Assembly (NCBI GenBank): GCA_013298775.1
Contig: JAAFIV010000027.1
Coordinates: 1 to 64,000 of the forward strand
From: Ignavibacteria bacterium
GTDB lineage: Bacteria > Bacteroidota > Ignavibacteria > Kapaibacteriales > UBA4661
Length of the DNA: 64,000 nucleotides
Direction: 5' to 3'
Shown: positions 27,839 to 35,764 of the stretch, one piece after another
How positions within the stretch are numbered: position 1 is the first letter of the stretch
Layout: each line of letters starts with the position of its first letter
Program-made: the position numbers and the translations under genes
The notes under the pieces: generated by a model
What the model was told of the DNA's origin: nothing
Database searches by the model: none
What the model saw: only the letters and a program-made list of their open reading frames with translations

Positions 27839-28516
27839 TCACCGCTTGGCAACGCGCCCATGACGCTCCAAAATATGCTGCATCAAATCCAACAATTCTT
27901 CCAATGTGAGATTACCTTGAAGTTGGTTGCTGGAGGCGAGGATGAGGAATGTATTGGAAGGCTCGTGTCGTCCGCCTCGGTCTAATGGAATCAAATGCCC
28001 CGATTGAATGAGACGCGGATTTTCTGCCACCTCAAAAATATCAATGCTGATAAGTTGTATCGGGTCTTGATACGCGTCAGGTTCTATGCGGTGTTTGGTA
28101 AGCCAAGTAAAGGAATCCTGCAAGGTGTTTTGCGGAAGAGAAGGAGCATTTTTCATTGAGAGAAGCTGCCAAAAGTAACGCACTTCAACTAAAGTTGCCG
28201 TTACCTCATCAGCATAAAATTTGTGTTCAGGCGGAAAGTTCCAACGTGGCTGCCGATTACCGTCTGTGCCGTCTTGTGGTCTGCCTGGCACACGCCCAGA
28301 GGCTGGTCGCCAAGGTGGGGAACGCCTTCCTGCGTCTCGAAATTTCGTTGCTATTGCTTTTACTGCTCTTGAGTCAAAGCCTGAATCAAGCAAATATTGA
28401 CGAACAAAATTCGAGACATCGCTTATCAAAATTCTTGCCTCTTCTGGTGAGATGTTTGATTCTTTCATTGTCAGATTTTGAATACGGTTCATACGTTCTT
28501 GTTGCTGTTGTGTCAT
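27839..28516 (-). CDS. HNH-type endonuclease candidate (restriction partner)
   Basis: 225 residues from ATG 28516 (a TTG five codons upstream is possible). Near the C-terminus it reads SGHLIPLDRGGRHEPSN followed by ASSNQLQGNLTLEE. This fits the beta-beta-alpha-metal HNH pattern H-x-x-P-L-x-x-G-G-x-H-x-x-x-N with a following N. The N-terminal two thirds are helical with a basic Pro/Gly/Arg-rich stretch (PASGRVPGRPQDGTDG) and match nothing I recognise. Its place tail-to-tail with an adenine methylase makes it the likely restriction enzyme of the pair, cutting unmethylated DNA. Nuclease function is inferred from the motif and context. Confidence 0.7.
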   Translation of the reverse strand: MTQQQQERMNRIQNLTMKESNISPEEARILISDVSNFVRQYLLDSGFDSRAVKAIATKFRDAGRRSPPWRPASGRVPGRPQDGTDGNRQPRWNFPPEHKFYADEVTATLVEVRYFWQLLSMKNAPSLPQNTLQDSFTWLTKHRIEPDAYQDPIQLISIDIFEVAENPRLIQSGHLIPLDRGGRHEPSNTFLILASSNQLQGNLTLEELLDLMQHILERHGRVAKR

Positions 28517-28580
28517 AGCATTATGTGTCAATGATGAAATGAATTTTGGCTGTTTACAGAATCAGCTTCACGCCTACCTT

Positions 28581-28748
28581 CTACGCTTTTTTGTAAAACT
28601 CAAATGTACCAAACATCACGCCGTGGTCGGTAAGCGCGACGGCTGCGTGTCCCTGTGCAGAAGCGGCTTTGAGCAGTGTTTCGGGTGTGGCTGCGCCGTC
28701 CAGGAGGGAATAGTGGGTGTGGTTGTGGAGGTGGATGAATTCAGGCAT
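28581..28748 (-). pseudogene. Truncated second copy of the dnaE 5' end
   Basis: On the minus strand this stretch encodes exactly the first 55 residues of DnaE (MPEFIHLHNHTHY through FYKKA), then meets TAG at 28583-28581. It aligns with 25444-25616 over about 173 bp. The proximal 135 bp or so differ by one base; the distal part has several changes, and those I could check are synonymous. The start codon lies 10 bp after the stop of the TOPRIM-like gene, as though this was once the original junction with dnaE. Confidence 0.9.
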
Positions 28749-28757
28749 GAGTGTATC

Positions 28758-29453
28758 TTAAATGGCAGTGGAAAGTGAGGTGTGTACTTTTGCACAGAAA
28801 TCAAAAAACTTTTTGAGCGACTGCAAGTGTGTTTCTGGCCCTGCTACACGCTTTTGAAGCTCGGTAATATAGCTTGATTCGCAGACAACTTTGGGATTAT
28901 TTTTCTGGTAATGGAGGTTCTTTTCAAGCAGCATTGCTGTTAAATATCGCTTGTGGAAATGTGCATGATTTTTGGATGTATGCTTGCCCATTTTTTCAGG
29001 ATCGTTTTCACACACGTTGTAATAGCGGGAAAATTCGATAAAATCAGGTGTGTTCGGCTGACGAGGGTAAAGAAATTTGTTTCCTAAAAACCATGTCTCC
29101 ATGCAACGATGCTGCACAATAATTTCTAAACTGCAATACTCTTCTAATTCGAGATTATGCTCTTGTATCACCTCCCAAACCTCATCAATACGGTCTTGAA
29201 TGCTACCATCTTCACTATCCAAACACAAAATCAGATAGTTGAATTTGTGTGAGTTCTCATTTATTGTGGCAATAGCATCGGGTAATTCATTCTTCAGAAT
29301 ATTTGGATAACCGTAGCCACTAATCAAGAAAAAATGCTGATGTTCAGCCTCTTGAGGCGTTTTTATTTTCTTGAAACCAAGTAACTGCTCAATCCAGCGT
29401 GAATACACCTGCATTTCTGTCTCTTCGCCTTCAACCAGAACATACAAATTCAT
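28758..29453 (-). CDS. TOPRIM-like protein, partner of the adjacent ATPase
   Basis: 231 residues. The N-terminus reads LYVLVEGEETEMQVYSRW, matching the conserved Glu motif of TOPRIM/OLD-type nucleases (Glu8), and residues 75-82 read ILCLDSED, a candidate for the second acidic motif (Asp79, Glu81). HRCMETWFLG near 115-124 resembles the E-x-W element of RloB/DUF4276-like proteins. Its ATG overlaps the TGA of the upstream ATPase gene by four bases (ATGA), behind a strong GAGGAGG ribosome-binding site, so the two are almost certainly co-translated. ATPase plus TOPRIM gene pairs include known anti-phage systems (PARIS AriA/AriB, AbiL, RloAB). Which of these it belongs to, if any, cannot be settled by eye. 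Confidence 0.68.
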   Translation of the reverse strand: MNLYVLVEGEETEMQVYSRWIEQLLGFKKIKTPQEAEHQHFFLISGYGYPNILKNELPDAIATINENSHKFNYLILCLDSEDGSIQDRIDEVWEVIQEHNLELEEYCSLEIIVQHRCMETWFLGNKFLYPRQPNTPDFIEFSRYYNVCENDPEKMGKHTSKNHAHFHKRYLTAMLLEKNLHYQKNNPKVVCESSYITELQKRVAGPETHLQSLKKFFDFCAKVHTSLSTAI

Positions 29454-30634
29454 ACAAGTTCCTCCTCTTTACCCGTTCTGAACTCTATGCTGTTTGCCAG
29501 CTCCGTGAAGGCGCGATGCTTCGTTTTTCCTAAGTGCAATTCTTCTGCCGTATGCGTTCGTACAACACCGCCATTGCGCGTAACGACCTTCCAATACTGC
29601 ATATCTACGTTGTTGATAATGTACGGGTGGTGGCTGGTGATGATAAACTGGAGATTACGTTCACTATTCAAAATTTCTTCGGTCAATGCGCCGATACAGT
29701 TTACACCTAAACTATTCTCAAATTCATCAATAAGAAGCACTGTCCCGCTCGGCGAAAGAAAAATTTCGCACAAGTCAAAGAAGACGCGCTGCATTCCTGA
29801 AGACCAGTATTCAAGCGGTATTGGGTCTTTTACGGAAGATTCTTTCATAATGAACGTGAGCGCAGGTTGTTCCAATGATTTCAGAATATTATTTGTCAAA
29901 TACAGCCGTACTGTTTGGTCTCGCAAAGTATTGATTCTTCTATCAAGTTTCAGATATTCAATCTGTGGGAAAATTGCGATAAACTCCAAGACAATTTTAT
30001 CCGCAAGATTTGGAAAACGCTTAAATGCGGCAATGATTTTGCCAATAAATGTGCGACCATGTATATCGTTAGTATGAGTTTCGATGAGGTTCGGGATAGA
30101 ATTTATGCCCTCAAACATTGCATCAATTTCATGTTCAGGGAATACCTCCATGTGGCGAATCGGTGAACCGTAAAATGAGGAAATAAAAGTATCATGAATA
30201 TCAAAAAATTCTTGCCGCAGTAACTGAACTAAGGCTTCAGCTCTCATAAATTCAAGAATACTTATCTCTACTGGAACATTGAGGGGAATTTCCTTTTCAT
30301 CAAAAATAGCTTTCTCTTTCTGACGTTCAGCAATAATGCGGTCGGGAGAGCCAATTTTACTATTGATTGTCCAAACTTTTTCAGCAATAAAATCTTCTCC
30401 AATCTCTCCCTCCCAACGATAATCACCAAATTTGAGCGTCGAACATTCAATACACCAAGAACAATGCTTTTGAATGTCTCCAAGCGCAATCCGCTTAATA
30501 GTTTTTATCGCATCCAAAATCTGCGTCTTTCCCACACCCGAAGCACCCACGAGCAAGGTAAAGTCATCGAATATCGTCTTTTCAAGCCGCCAGTTACGGG
30601 CTTTATCGTGAAATTCGATAGAGTTTATGCGCAT
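29450..30634 (-). CDS. SMC/OLD-like AAA ATPase, candidate anti-phage sensor
   Basis: 394 residues. A Walker A loop GASGVGKT lies near residue 30, an ABC-type signature EYWSSGMQRVFFD in the C-terminal half, Walker B TVLLIDEFENSLG after it, then the switch segment ITSHHPYIIN. This order is that of AAA_15/AAA_21 ATPases related to OLD and RecF/SMC proteins, with a shortened middle region instead of long coiled coils. The protein lacks its own nuclease domain; the overlapping downstream gene encodes a TOPRIM-like protein that could supply it. ATG 30634 places the family start RINSIEFHD at the N-terminus. A defence role is inferred from the gene pair and from the neighbouring restriction-modification genes. 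Confidence 0.8.
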   Translation of the reverse strand: MRINSIEFHDKARNWRLEKTIFDDFTLLVGASGVGKTQILDAIKTIKRIALGDIQKHCSWCIECSTLKFGDYRWEGEIGEDFIAEKVWTINSKIGSPDRIIAERQKEKAIFDEKEIPLNVPVEISILEFMRAEALVQLLRQEFFDIHDTFISSFYGSPIRHMEVFPEHEIDAMFEGINSIPNLIETHTNDIHGRTFIGKIIAAFKRFPNLADKIVLEFIAIFPQIEYLKLDRRINTLRDQTVRLYLTNNILKSLEQPALTFIMKESSVKDPIPLEYWSSGMQRVFFDLCEIFLSPSGTVLLIDEFENSLGVNCIGALTEEILNSERNLQFIITSHHPYIINNVDMQYWKVVTRNGGVVRTHTAEELHLGKTKHRAFTELANSIEFRTGKEEELV

Positions 30635-30664
30635 AATAATTTTCAAAACAATTGTGAACAAAAA

Positions 30665-30829
30665 TCAAATTCTATACCACCTCGCCGCCACAGAAACACT
30701 CGCCAAAGCCTCCTCAAAAGCTGCACGGCTACTACGTTCCGCACGGGTGCGAATATAGCCATCGTGCGCCAAAGCAGACGTCTTTTCTCGTATCGCGGAC
30801 ATCACTACAAATATAACCTGTCGCTGCAT
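30665..30829 (-). CDS. Small hypothetical ORF upstream of the ATPase
   Basis: A 54-codon frame on the same strand, ending 31 bp before the ATPase start. The translation is helix-like and charged: SAIREKTSALAHDGY, then RTRAERSSRAAFEEALASV. A second in-frame ATG lies nine codons in. It matches no family I can name. It could be a small antitoxin-like or regulatory component of the defence pair, a fragment of a lost gene, or chance. A ribosome-binding site is weak. Confidence 0.35.
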   Translation of the reverse strand: MQRQVIFVVMSAIREKTSALAHDGYIRTRAERSSRAAFEEALASVSVAARWYRI

Positions 30830-30841
30830 CTATCCTATCTC

Positions 30842-31843
30842 TCAATTTTCCCCCCATTCAAACGCAGAGCGTATTTGCTGAAGCGTGCAGTCCGCTCCCA
30901 GTGCGGCTAAGAGCTTGATGCGTGCTTTTTGTCCTGTCAGGTAATCAGCAAAAATAACGCCTGCTTCGTAGAGCTGCTTACCTGCGCCCTCGTAGGCGTA
31001 CAGATGTTCAACGCGTCCAATCGGACAGCGCGAGGTCAGCACGACGGGAATGTCTCGTTGCAAGGCTCGTAAAATCTGCCCGTACAATGGCGGTGGAACA
31101 TTTCCCACGCCCATTGCTTCAATAATAATTCCCTCTGGCGGTGTGGGCGAATCCAATGCAAGGCGCATCAGTTCTGCTTCCGACGAGGTATAACATTTGA
31201 TAATCGGCACAAATGCTGGTAGCGATTGTACCTTAAAATAATCCCGACGCACCGGCTGACGGTACAACAACGGCTGACCATTGATAATGCGTCCCAAGGG
31301 ACCGAAATTACTGCTTTCAAAGGTACTGAGATTGCTCGTGTCCATTTTTGATACTTCCGAAGCAGCCTGTATTGTATCTGCTAAACACACCAGAACGCCC
31401 ATTCCACGCGCTTTTTGGCTGAGGGAAAGTATCGTGGCATCGCGGAGATTGCGCGGTCCGTCCCAGTCGGGTTCGGAAGAATTGCGCATGGAGCCGACAA
31501 TGACAATCGGCTTGGGGGTGCTTACCGTACAATCAAGAAAGTATGCGGTTTCTTCAAGCGTGTCGGTGCCGTGCGTAATCACAATGCCGTTGATAGCGGG
31601 CTGCTCGGCGAGCGATTGTACAAGGCGCGAAAGTTCCAACATGAGTTCTGGCGTTACATGTGGTCCAGGATAGCGTCCGAATTCAATTGATTCAATTTCG
31701 GTGAGTTCTTTGATGTTGGGCGTGAGGTCGAGAATTTCACTCGCGGAGAGCGTCGGCACAACGCCACCAAAGGTGTCATCTACTTTCATGGAGATTGTTC
31801 CGCCCGTGAAGACAATCGCGGTACGAGGAAGAGCTTGCGCCAT
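30842..31843 (-). CDS. L-asparaginase
   Basis: 333 residues. Both active-site threonine motifs are present: IVFTGGTISM near residue 12 and VITHGTDTLEETAYF near residue 90. VGSMRNSSEPDWDGPRNLRDA follows (given here in family order), as does the late EGAG segment. The enzyme hydrolyses L-asparagine to aspartate and ammonia. No signal peptide is seen, so it is likely cytoplasmic, type I-like. The gene stands alone, just upstream of the candidate defence operon and in the same direction. Confidence 0.93.
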   Translation of the reverse strand: MAQALPRTAIVFTGGTISMKVDDTFGGVVPTLSASEILDLTPNIKELTEIESIEFGRYPGPHVTPELMLELSRLVQSLAEQPAINGIVITHGTDTLEETAYFLDCTVSTPKPIVIVGSMRNSSEPDWDGPRNLRDATILSLSQKARGMGVLVCLADTIQAASEVSKMDTSNLSTFESSNFGPLGRIINGQPLLYRQPVRRDYFKVQSLPAFVPIIKCYTSSEAELMRLALDSPTPPEGIIIEAMGVGNVPPPLYGQILRALQRDIPVVLTSRCPIGRVEHLYAYEGAGKQLYEAGVIFADYLTGQKARIKLLAALGADCTLQQIRSAFEWGEN

Positions 31844-32031
31844 AGAATATTGAGAAAGAAAAAAGGTGAGAAGCCAAGAAATAATGCGGGCTTGAAGAAA
31901 AAAAACAATATTGAAATCGTTATGAATTTACGGGAAAAAATGTTGCAAAAAAAACTTGATAAATCAGCCCCTCCGCGCTATCTTTGCTTCGTTAATTAAC
32001 CAATCTGTTCAACGGTTTTTCCATAAACAAT

Positions 32032-32211
32032 ATGCGTAAATTTGTAGGTTTTCTTGCGTTTGCCTTTGTTGTAAGCGTCATTGCTCCTTCCTTCACCTTC
32101 GCTCAAGATGCTCCAAAAGAGGAGAAAAAAGAGATGAAGAAAAAAGCAAAGAAAATGAAAAAAGAAAAAATGGAAGAGAAAAAAGAAGAAAAGCCAGCAG
32201 AGAAAAAATAA
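32032..32211 (+). CDS. Small secreted Lys/Glu-rich protein
   Basis: 59 residues, missed by length cut-offs. A textbook signal peptide (VGFLAFAFVVSVIAPSFTFAQ in two halves) is followed by about 35 residues made almost wholly of Lys, Glu, Met and Ala (KEEKKEMKKKAKKMKKEK). A strong terminator begins 25 bp after the stop, supporting a genuine short transcript. The mature peptide would be a highly charged helix in the periplasm or outside. No known family; function not assigned. Confidence 0.75.
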   Translation: MRKFVGFLAFAFVVSVIAPSFTFAQDAPKEEKKEMKKKAKKMKKEKMEEKKEEKPAEKK

Positions 32212-32235
32212 TTTCTCGGATTCTTCCGTCTCTAC

Positions 32236-32272
32236 AAAAGCGTGTTTACCAAACAGTAAACACGCTTTTTTT
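32236..32272 (+). terminator. Intrinsic terminator
   Basis: AAAAGCGTGTTTAC and GTAAACACGCTTTT form a perfect 14-bp stem with a six-base loop, followed by more T. It closes the small secreted-protein gene. Confidence 0.9.
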
Positions 32273-32395
32273 ATGGGCTTTTTTATGAGCTTTCAGAGCT
32301 GCATTGCTGATGTACACAGGGATTCTCATGGCAAATACCTATATTGAATGCAGTAGATACCGTCCGATGAAGAGCTTTATTATTGAATGACACAT

Positions 32396-32521
32396 TTAGG
32401 ACTTTCGCAAAATGCTCGTTTTGTGGCACAGACAAGAGTGTCTGTGCTACCGAAGACGCGTACAATCTGCATCACGTGGTAGCGCAGACACTCCTGTCTG
32501 CGACATTTGCGAAAGTCCTAA
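32396..32521. repeat. Palindromic repeat family A, copy 2, with outer arms
   Basis: Core arms TGGCACAGACAAGAGTGTCTGTGCTACCG (in part 32423-32452) and GGTAGCGCAGACACTCCTGTCTGCG are inverted. Outside them a site-specific inverted pair, TTAGGACTTTCGCAAAATG and CATTTGCGAAAGTCCTAA, extends the palindrome. The element ends about 50 bp before the gcvT start and fills most of the 32273-32573 gap. Confidence 0.88.
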
Positions 32522-32573
32522 CATTGATAACGCATTGAAGTACAATTTCTTTTCACTTTTTCTTGAAAACAGC

Positions 32574-33689
32574 ATGAATACTAGCACACAGCGTACCGCA
32601 CTTTACGATGTTCACGTAGAACTAGGCGCGAAAATTATTCCTTTTGGTGGCTTCGATATGCCCGTGAATTATCCGAAAGGTATTTTGCAGGAGCATTTTG
32701 CGGTGCGCCGCCGCGTAGGAATGTTCGATGTCTCCCACATGGGCGAGGTGGAAATTCACGGGGCGCATGCGCTGGACTTCGTGCAAGCTCTCACCACCAA
32801 CGACGCATCAAAGCTGGAGCGCGGCAAAGCGCAGTATTCGGCAATGTGCTACGACGATGGCGGTATTGTGGATGATTTGCTCGTGTATCATTGCGGCGAG
32901 TATTTTATGCTCGTTATCAATGCCTCTAATATTGCCAAAGACCTTGAATGGATGCGCTCTGTGGCAGCGAAGCTCGCGGCAAAAGGCATTGACAACATAG
33001 AAATACGCGATTGCAGTAGCGAAATGCAGCTTTTGGCAGTGCAAGGACCAAAATCTATTGAAACGCTGCAAAAGCTGACCACAACACCGCTCCACGACAT
33101 TACCTATTACAATTTTGCCTTCGGAACGCTTGCTGGTGAGGAAATGATATTGTCGCGCACTGGTTATACTGGCGAGCTTGGTTTCGAGCTGTATTTCCGC
33201 GCCGATGCCGCAAAAGCACGGACAGTCTGGAATGCTCTTATGCACGCTGGAGCCGAGTTTGAGATTGAACCATGCGGCTTGGGAGCGCGTGATACCTTGC
33301 GTTTGGAGAAAGGTTTCGCTTTGTACGGCAATGATATTGACCAAACAACGCTGCCCCTCGAAGCGGGTTTGGGTTGGATTACAAAACTCACGAAGCCAGA
33401 TTTTACGGGCAAGCACGCCCTTGAAGATGCGAAAGAACAAGGTTTGAAGCGGAAACTGGTAGCGTTTAAATTGCAACAAGAAAAAATTATTCCGCGCCAA
33501 GCATACACACTCCATGCTGACGGCAAGCAGATTGGCACGGTTACAAGCGGTGGTATTTCGCCGATGCTCAATATGGGAATTGGTATGGGCTATGTGGATG
33601 CCGCATACGCACAGGTGGGAACGGTCATTGCGGTTGCAGTGCGTGGGAAAGAATATCCAGCGGATGTGGTAAAATTGCCGTTTGTTTGA
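32574..33689 (+). CDS. gcvT: Glycine cleavage system T protein (aminomethyltransferase)
   Basis: 371 residues. The start RTALYDVHVELGAKIIPFGGF, then FDVSHMGEVEI, SRTGYTGELGFELY and ARDTLRLEKGFALYG are the classic GcvT folate- and lipoyl-binding landmarks, and the C-terminal barrel ends with VTSGGISPMLNMGIGMGYV. It transfers the methylene of the aminomethyl-lipoyl H protein to tetrahydrofolate, releasing ammonia. No gcvH or gcvP is adjacent. ATG 32574 was preferred because the open frame upstream runs through a dispersed palindromic repeat whose translation (RQECLCYR) is meaningless. Confidence 0.96.
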   Translation: MNTSTQRTALYDVHVELGAKIIPFGGFDMPVNYPKGILQEHFAVRRRVGMFDVSHMGEVEIHGAHALDFVQALTTNDASKLERGKAQYSAMCYDDGGIVDDLLVYHCGEYFMLVINASNIAKDLEWMRSVAAKLAAKGIDNIEIRDCSSEMQLLAVQGPKSIETLQKLTTTPLHDITYYNFAFGTLAGEEMILSRTGYTGELGFELYFRADAAKARTVWNALMHAGAEFEIEPCGLGARDTLRLEKGFALYGNDIDQTTLPLEAGLGWITKLTKPDFTGKHALEDAKEQGLKRKLVAFKLQQEKIIPRQAYTLHADGKQIGTVTSGGISPMLNMGIGMGYVDAAYAQVGTVIAVAVRGKEYPADVVKLPFV

Positions 33690-33743
33690 TACATACCGCT
33701 CTCTGCTTCATGCCTAGGGCTATCGCATGAAAAATTATTGAAA

Positions 33744-34351
33744 CTAAAGGAGTTGCTCAAGGTACTCATTGTTCATACAGGCTTTGAGTTGCTTGGCTTT
33801 GAGGTTTTTCTTTTTGGGTGCCGGTACACGCTGGAGTTGATTGAAGGTAATACGGCACATAACCGCCATATTCTTTGCCCCATCACCGCGAATGCGGCAC
33901 TCATCTTCGCGCATCTGGACATCCAATCTCCAGTGGAGTTGATGTTCAATGCACCACTGGGCGCGAGCCGATGATAGAATCTGTGCGGCATCGGCAGGCA
34001 GAGAAGTAATACAATAGCGTCGCTCTGTTGAAACGATACCATTGACCTAGCGTGTGACTTCCAGCAGGGCGATACTGGTGAGATTTCTCCATCGGTCGGC
34101 GTGTTCGCTCAGTGCCTTCGGCAGTGGCAAAGCCCAGCAGGTGCGTGTTTCGATTCGCCCATGCTTGGTATCGGTGCTTTTCGCCTGTGTATGCTTGATG
34201 CCGCGCCATTCTTTGGTCTGGGCTTTGTCAAACTTTGCGCCCCCGAGAGAAGACCACAGAGTGAAATGATGAGAATGTCCATGAGGTGATGCTCGACTTT
34301 TCAGGATTGACGGGGAGCGTGGAGCGGTGCGAAGGCTTCTTGAATGCTCAT
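33744..34351 (-). pseudogene. Decayed ISAs1-family transposase
   Basis: Read on the minus strand, ATG 34351 begins SIQEAFAPLHAPRQS, then a stop, then KVEHHLMDILIISLCGLLSGAQS, matching the ISAs1 N-terminal domain. The sequence then jumps, in another frame, to KHGRIETRTCWALP, meets another stop after LEVTR, and continues QWCIEHQLHWRLDVQM.EDECRIR to the stop at 33744. The catalytic middle is deleted and at least two stops are present, so it is inactive. No terminal inverted repeats could be assigned. It occupies most of the gap between gcvT and the antitoxin gene. Confidence 0.82.
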
Positions 34352-34539
34352 ATGGTCGCTGAACAAGGGGGTAATACGAACGAAAACGTTTGGCTACGAA
34401 GACAAATTTCCGTATTGTCCGCCGTTTTTACTACCTTTTTCATGCGATTGCCCTGTCAGGCGAAAGCGTACTAGAGCCGGTAAGCCAGAAAATGCGTATT
34501 TTTGCGAAGGCATTTTGTTTTACTCATTTTACCGCGACC

Positions 34540-34818
34540 ATGACCTACACTCTTTCTGTCGCCGAAGCCGCATCGCAACTGAGCGAGCTTGTACATCGTT
34601 TACATGCCAACGATAGTGTTGTCTTGGTGGAAAATGATGTGCCTGTGGCTAAACTTTCATCTTTTCCTCCAAAACTGCCGCAATCTAACAGTTCATCAAT
34701 GAGCCTTCGAGAGGAATGGTTGCAGTTGTTTGAGGAAATACGCGCTTTACCGCAGAGTGCAACTATTACCGACGAAGATATTCGAGCGGAGATAGACGCA
34801 TATCGGAGAGGCGAATGA
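34540..34818 (+). CDS. Phd/YefM-type antitoxin
   Basis: 92 residues. YTLSVAEAASQLSELVHRL followed by VVLVENDVPVAKL is the DNA-binding Phd/YefM fold pattern. The acidic C-terminal tail (ITDEDIRAEIDAYRRGE) should wrap the toxin. Its stop overlaps the start of the PIN toxin gene by four bases. It would neutralise the toxin and autorepress the operon. The ATG at 34540 is chosen; the longer frame adds non-conserved residues. Confidence 0.8.
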   Translation: MTYTLSVAEAASQLSELVHRLHANDSVVLVENDVPVAKLSSFPPKLPQSNSSSMSLREEWLQLFEEIRALPQSATITDEDIRAEIDAYRRGE

Positions 34819-35226
34819 TTGTTGTCATTGATACAAATATCCTTATTTCAGCAGCATTACGAGGCGGCTTCCCAGCACGTGCAGTGTTGTACTGTGCCGC
34901 GAATCAACCGTTTTCGTGGTATATCTCCACAGAAATTTTAGGTGAATATCACGAAGTATTGCACCGTCCTAAATTTAGCTTTCCCGCTCCTAAACTTGAA
35001 TACTGGGTTAATCTTATTGCTCGTTCCACTATTTTGATTGATCATATCCCCGCCGCTCGACTTCCCCCGCGACCGCAAAGACGCAAAATTCCTCGCGCTG
35101 GCACGCGCCATTTCTGCCGACTACCTCATTACGGGCGATGGCGATTGTACAGATGTCCCAGCCGACCTTCTGCCGCACACTCGCATTGTAAGCGCGTCCC
35201 AGCTTTGTGCTGAATTCATGCTCTGA
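34815..35226 (+). pseudogene. PIN-domain toxin, frameshifted
   Basis: The frame from 34815 begins IVVIDTNILISAALRGG, the first acidic motif of PIN ribonucleases, and continues to about 35045. The conserved C-terminal half (PRDRKDAKFLALA, ADYLITGDGDC) is in the +1 frame and ends at 35226. Without the shift the product would lose the last catalytic acids. The break lies in TGATCATATCCCCGCC and has no slippery heptamer. The 3' part is noticeably more GC-rich than the 5' part, so recombination between two toxin alleles is one explanation. A sequencing error would also produce this. Confidence 0.75.
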
Positions 35227-35314
35227 TTCTCCCCAAAAAGCGAAAAAGCCCGCCAAACACAAGGTTTCACGAGCTTTTGATGTATTGTCCGAGCAAATAA
35301 ATTCTCATAAAATG

Positions 35315-35764
35315 CTATGCACCCAGAAGCCGCTTTGCGACTGTCTGCACAAGCGTACCATCGGCTTTACCGCGTAATTCCTTCATTGCCGCGCCCATTA
35401 CTTTCCCGACTTCCTGCGGGGTTTTCGCACCAACGCTTTCAATAATTGCTTTTACCGCAGCTTCTATTTCCGCTTCATCCATTTGCTTGGGAAGAAATTC
35501 TTGGATAATGGCAAGCTCGGCAGCTTCTTTGTCGGCGGCTTCTTGGCGTCCAGCGTTGCTGAATTGCTCAATTGCATCCTTTCGTTTTTTCGCTGCCGAC
35601 AGGAGCATTTTCTGCTCATCTTCTTCGTTCATAGCGCGGTCTGCACCGCTTTTTTCAAATTCCAAAATGAGCGCACGCAAGGAACGAAGCGTTTCCAAGC
35701 GGAGTTTGTCGCCGCTTTTCATAGCGGTTTTCATTTGTTCGCTAATTGTTTCAGTGAGAGCCAT
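35315..35764 (-). CDS. GatB/YqeY domain protein
   Basis: 149 residues, the usual length for the family. LETISEQMKTAMKSGDKLRLETLR (shown in part) and the late segment ELAIIQEFLPKQMDEAEIE, VGKVMGAAMKELRGKADG are standard YqeY features, resembling the tail domain of the GatB amidotransferase subunit that binds tRNA. The precise role of stand-alone YqeY is not established. It starts at ATG 35762-35764; a further start upstream adds an unrelated leader. Confidence 0.88.
   Translation of the reverse strand: MALTETISEQMKTAMKSGDKLRLETLRSLRALILEFEKSGADRAMNEEDEQKMLLSAAKKRKDAIEQFSNAGRQEAADKEAAELAIIQEFLPKQMDEAEIEAAVKAIIESVGAKTPQEVGKVMGAAMKELRGKADGTLVQTVAKRLLGA

Noticed and set aside
28539-28778. Plus-strand 79-codon frame
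   Set aside because: It is the complement of the truncated dnaE copy.
32412-32573. Upstream extension of gcvT
   Set aside because: The added residues come from a dispersed palindrome; orthologues start at the residue encoded by 32574.
34815-35226. Programmed ribosomal frameshift in the PIN toxin
   Set aside because: No slippery heptamer or downstream stimulatory hairpin is visible at the joint; mutation or sequence error is simpler.
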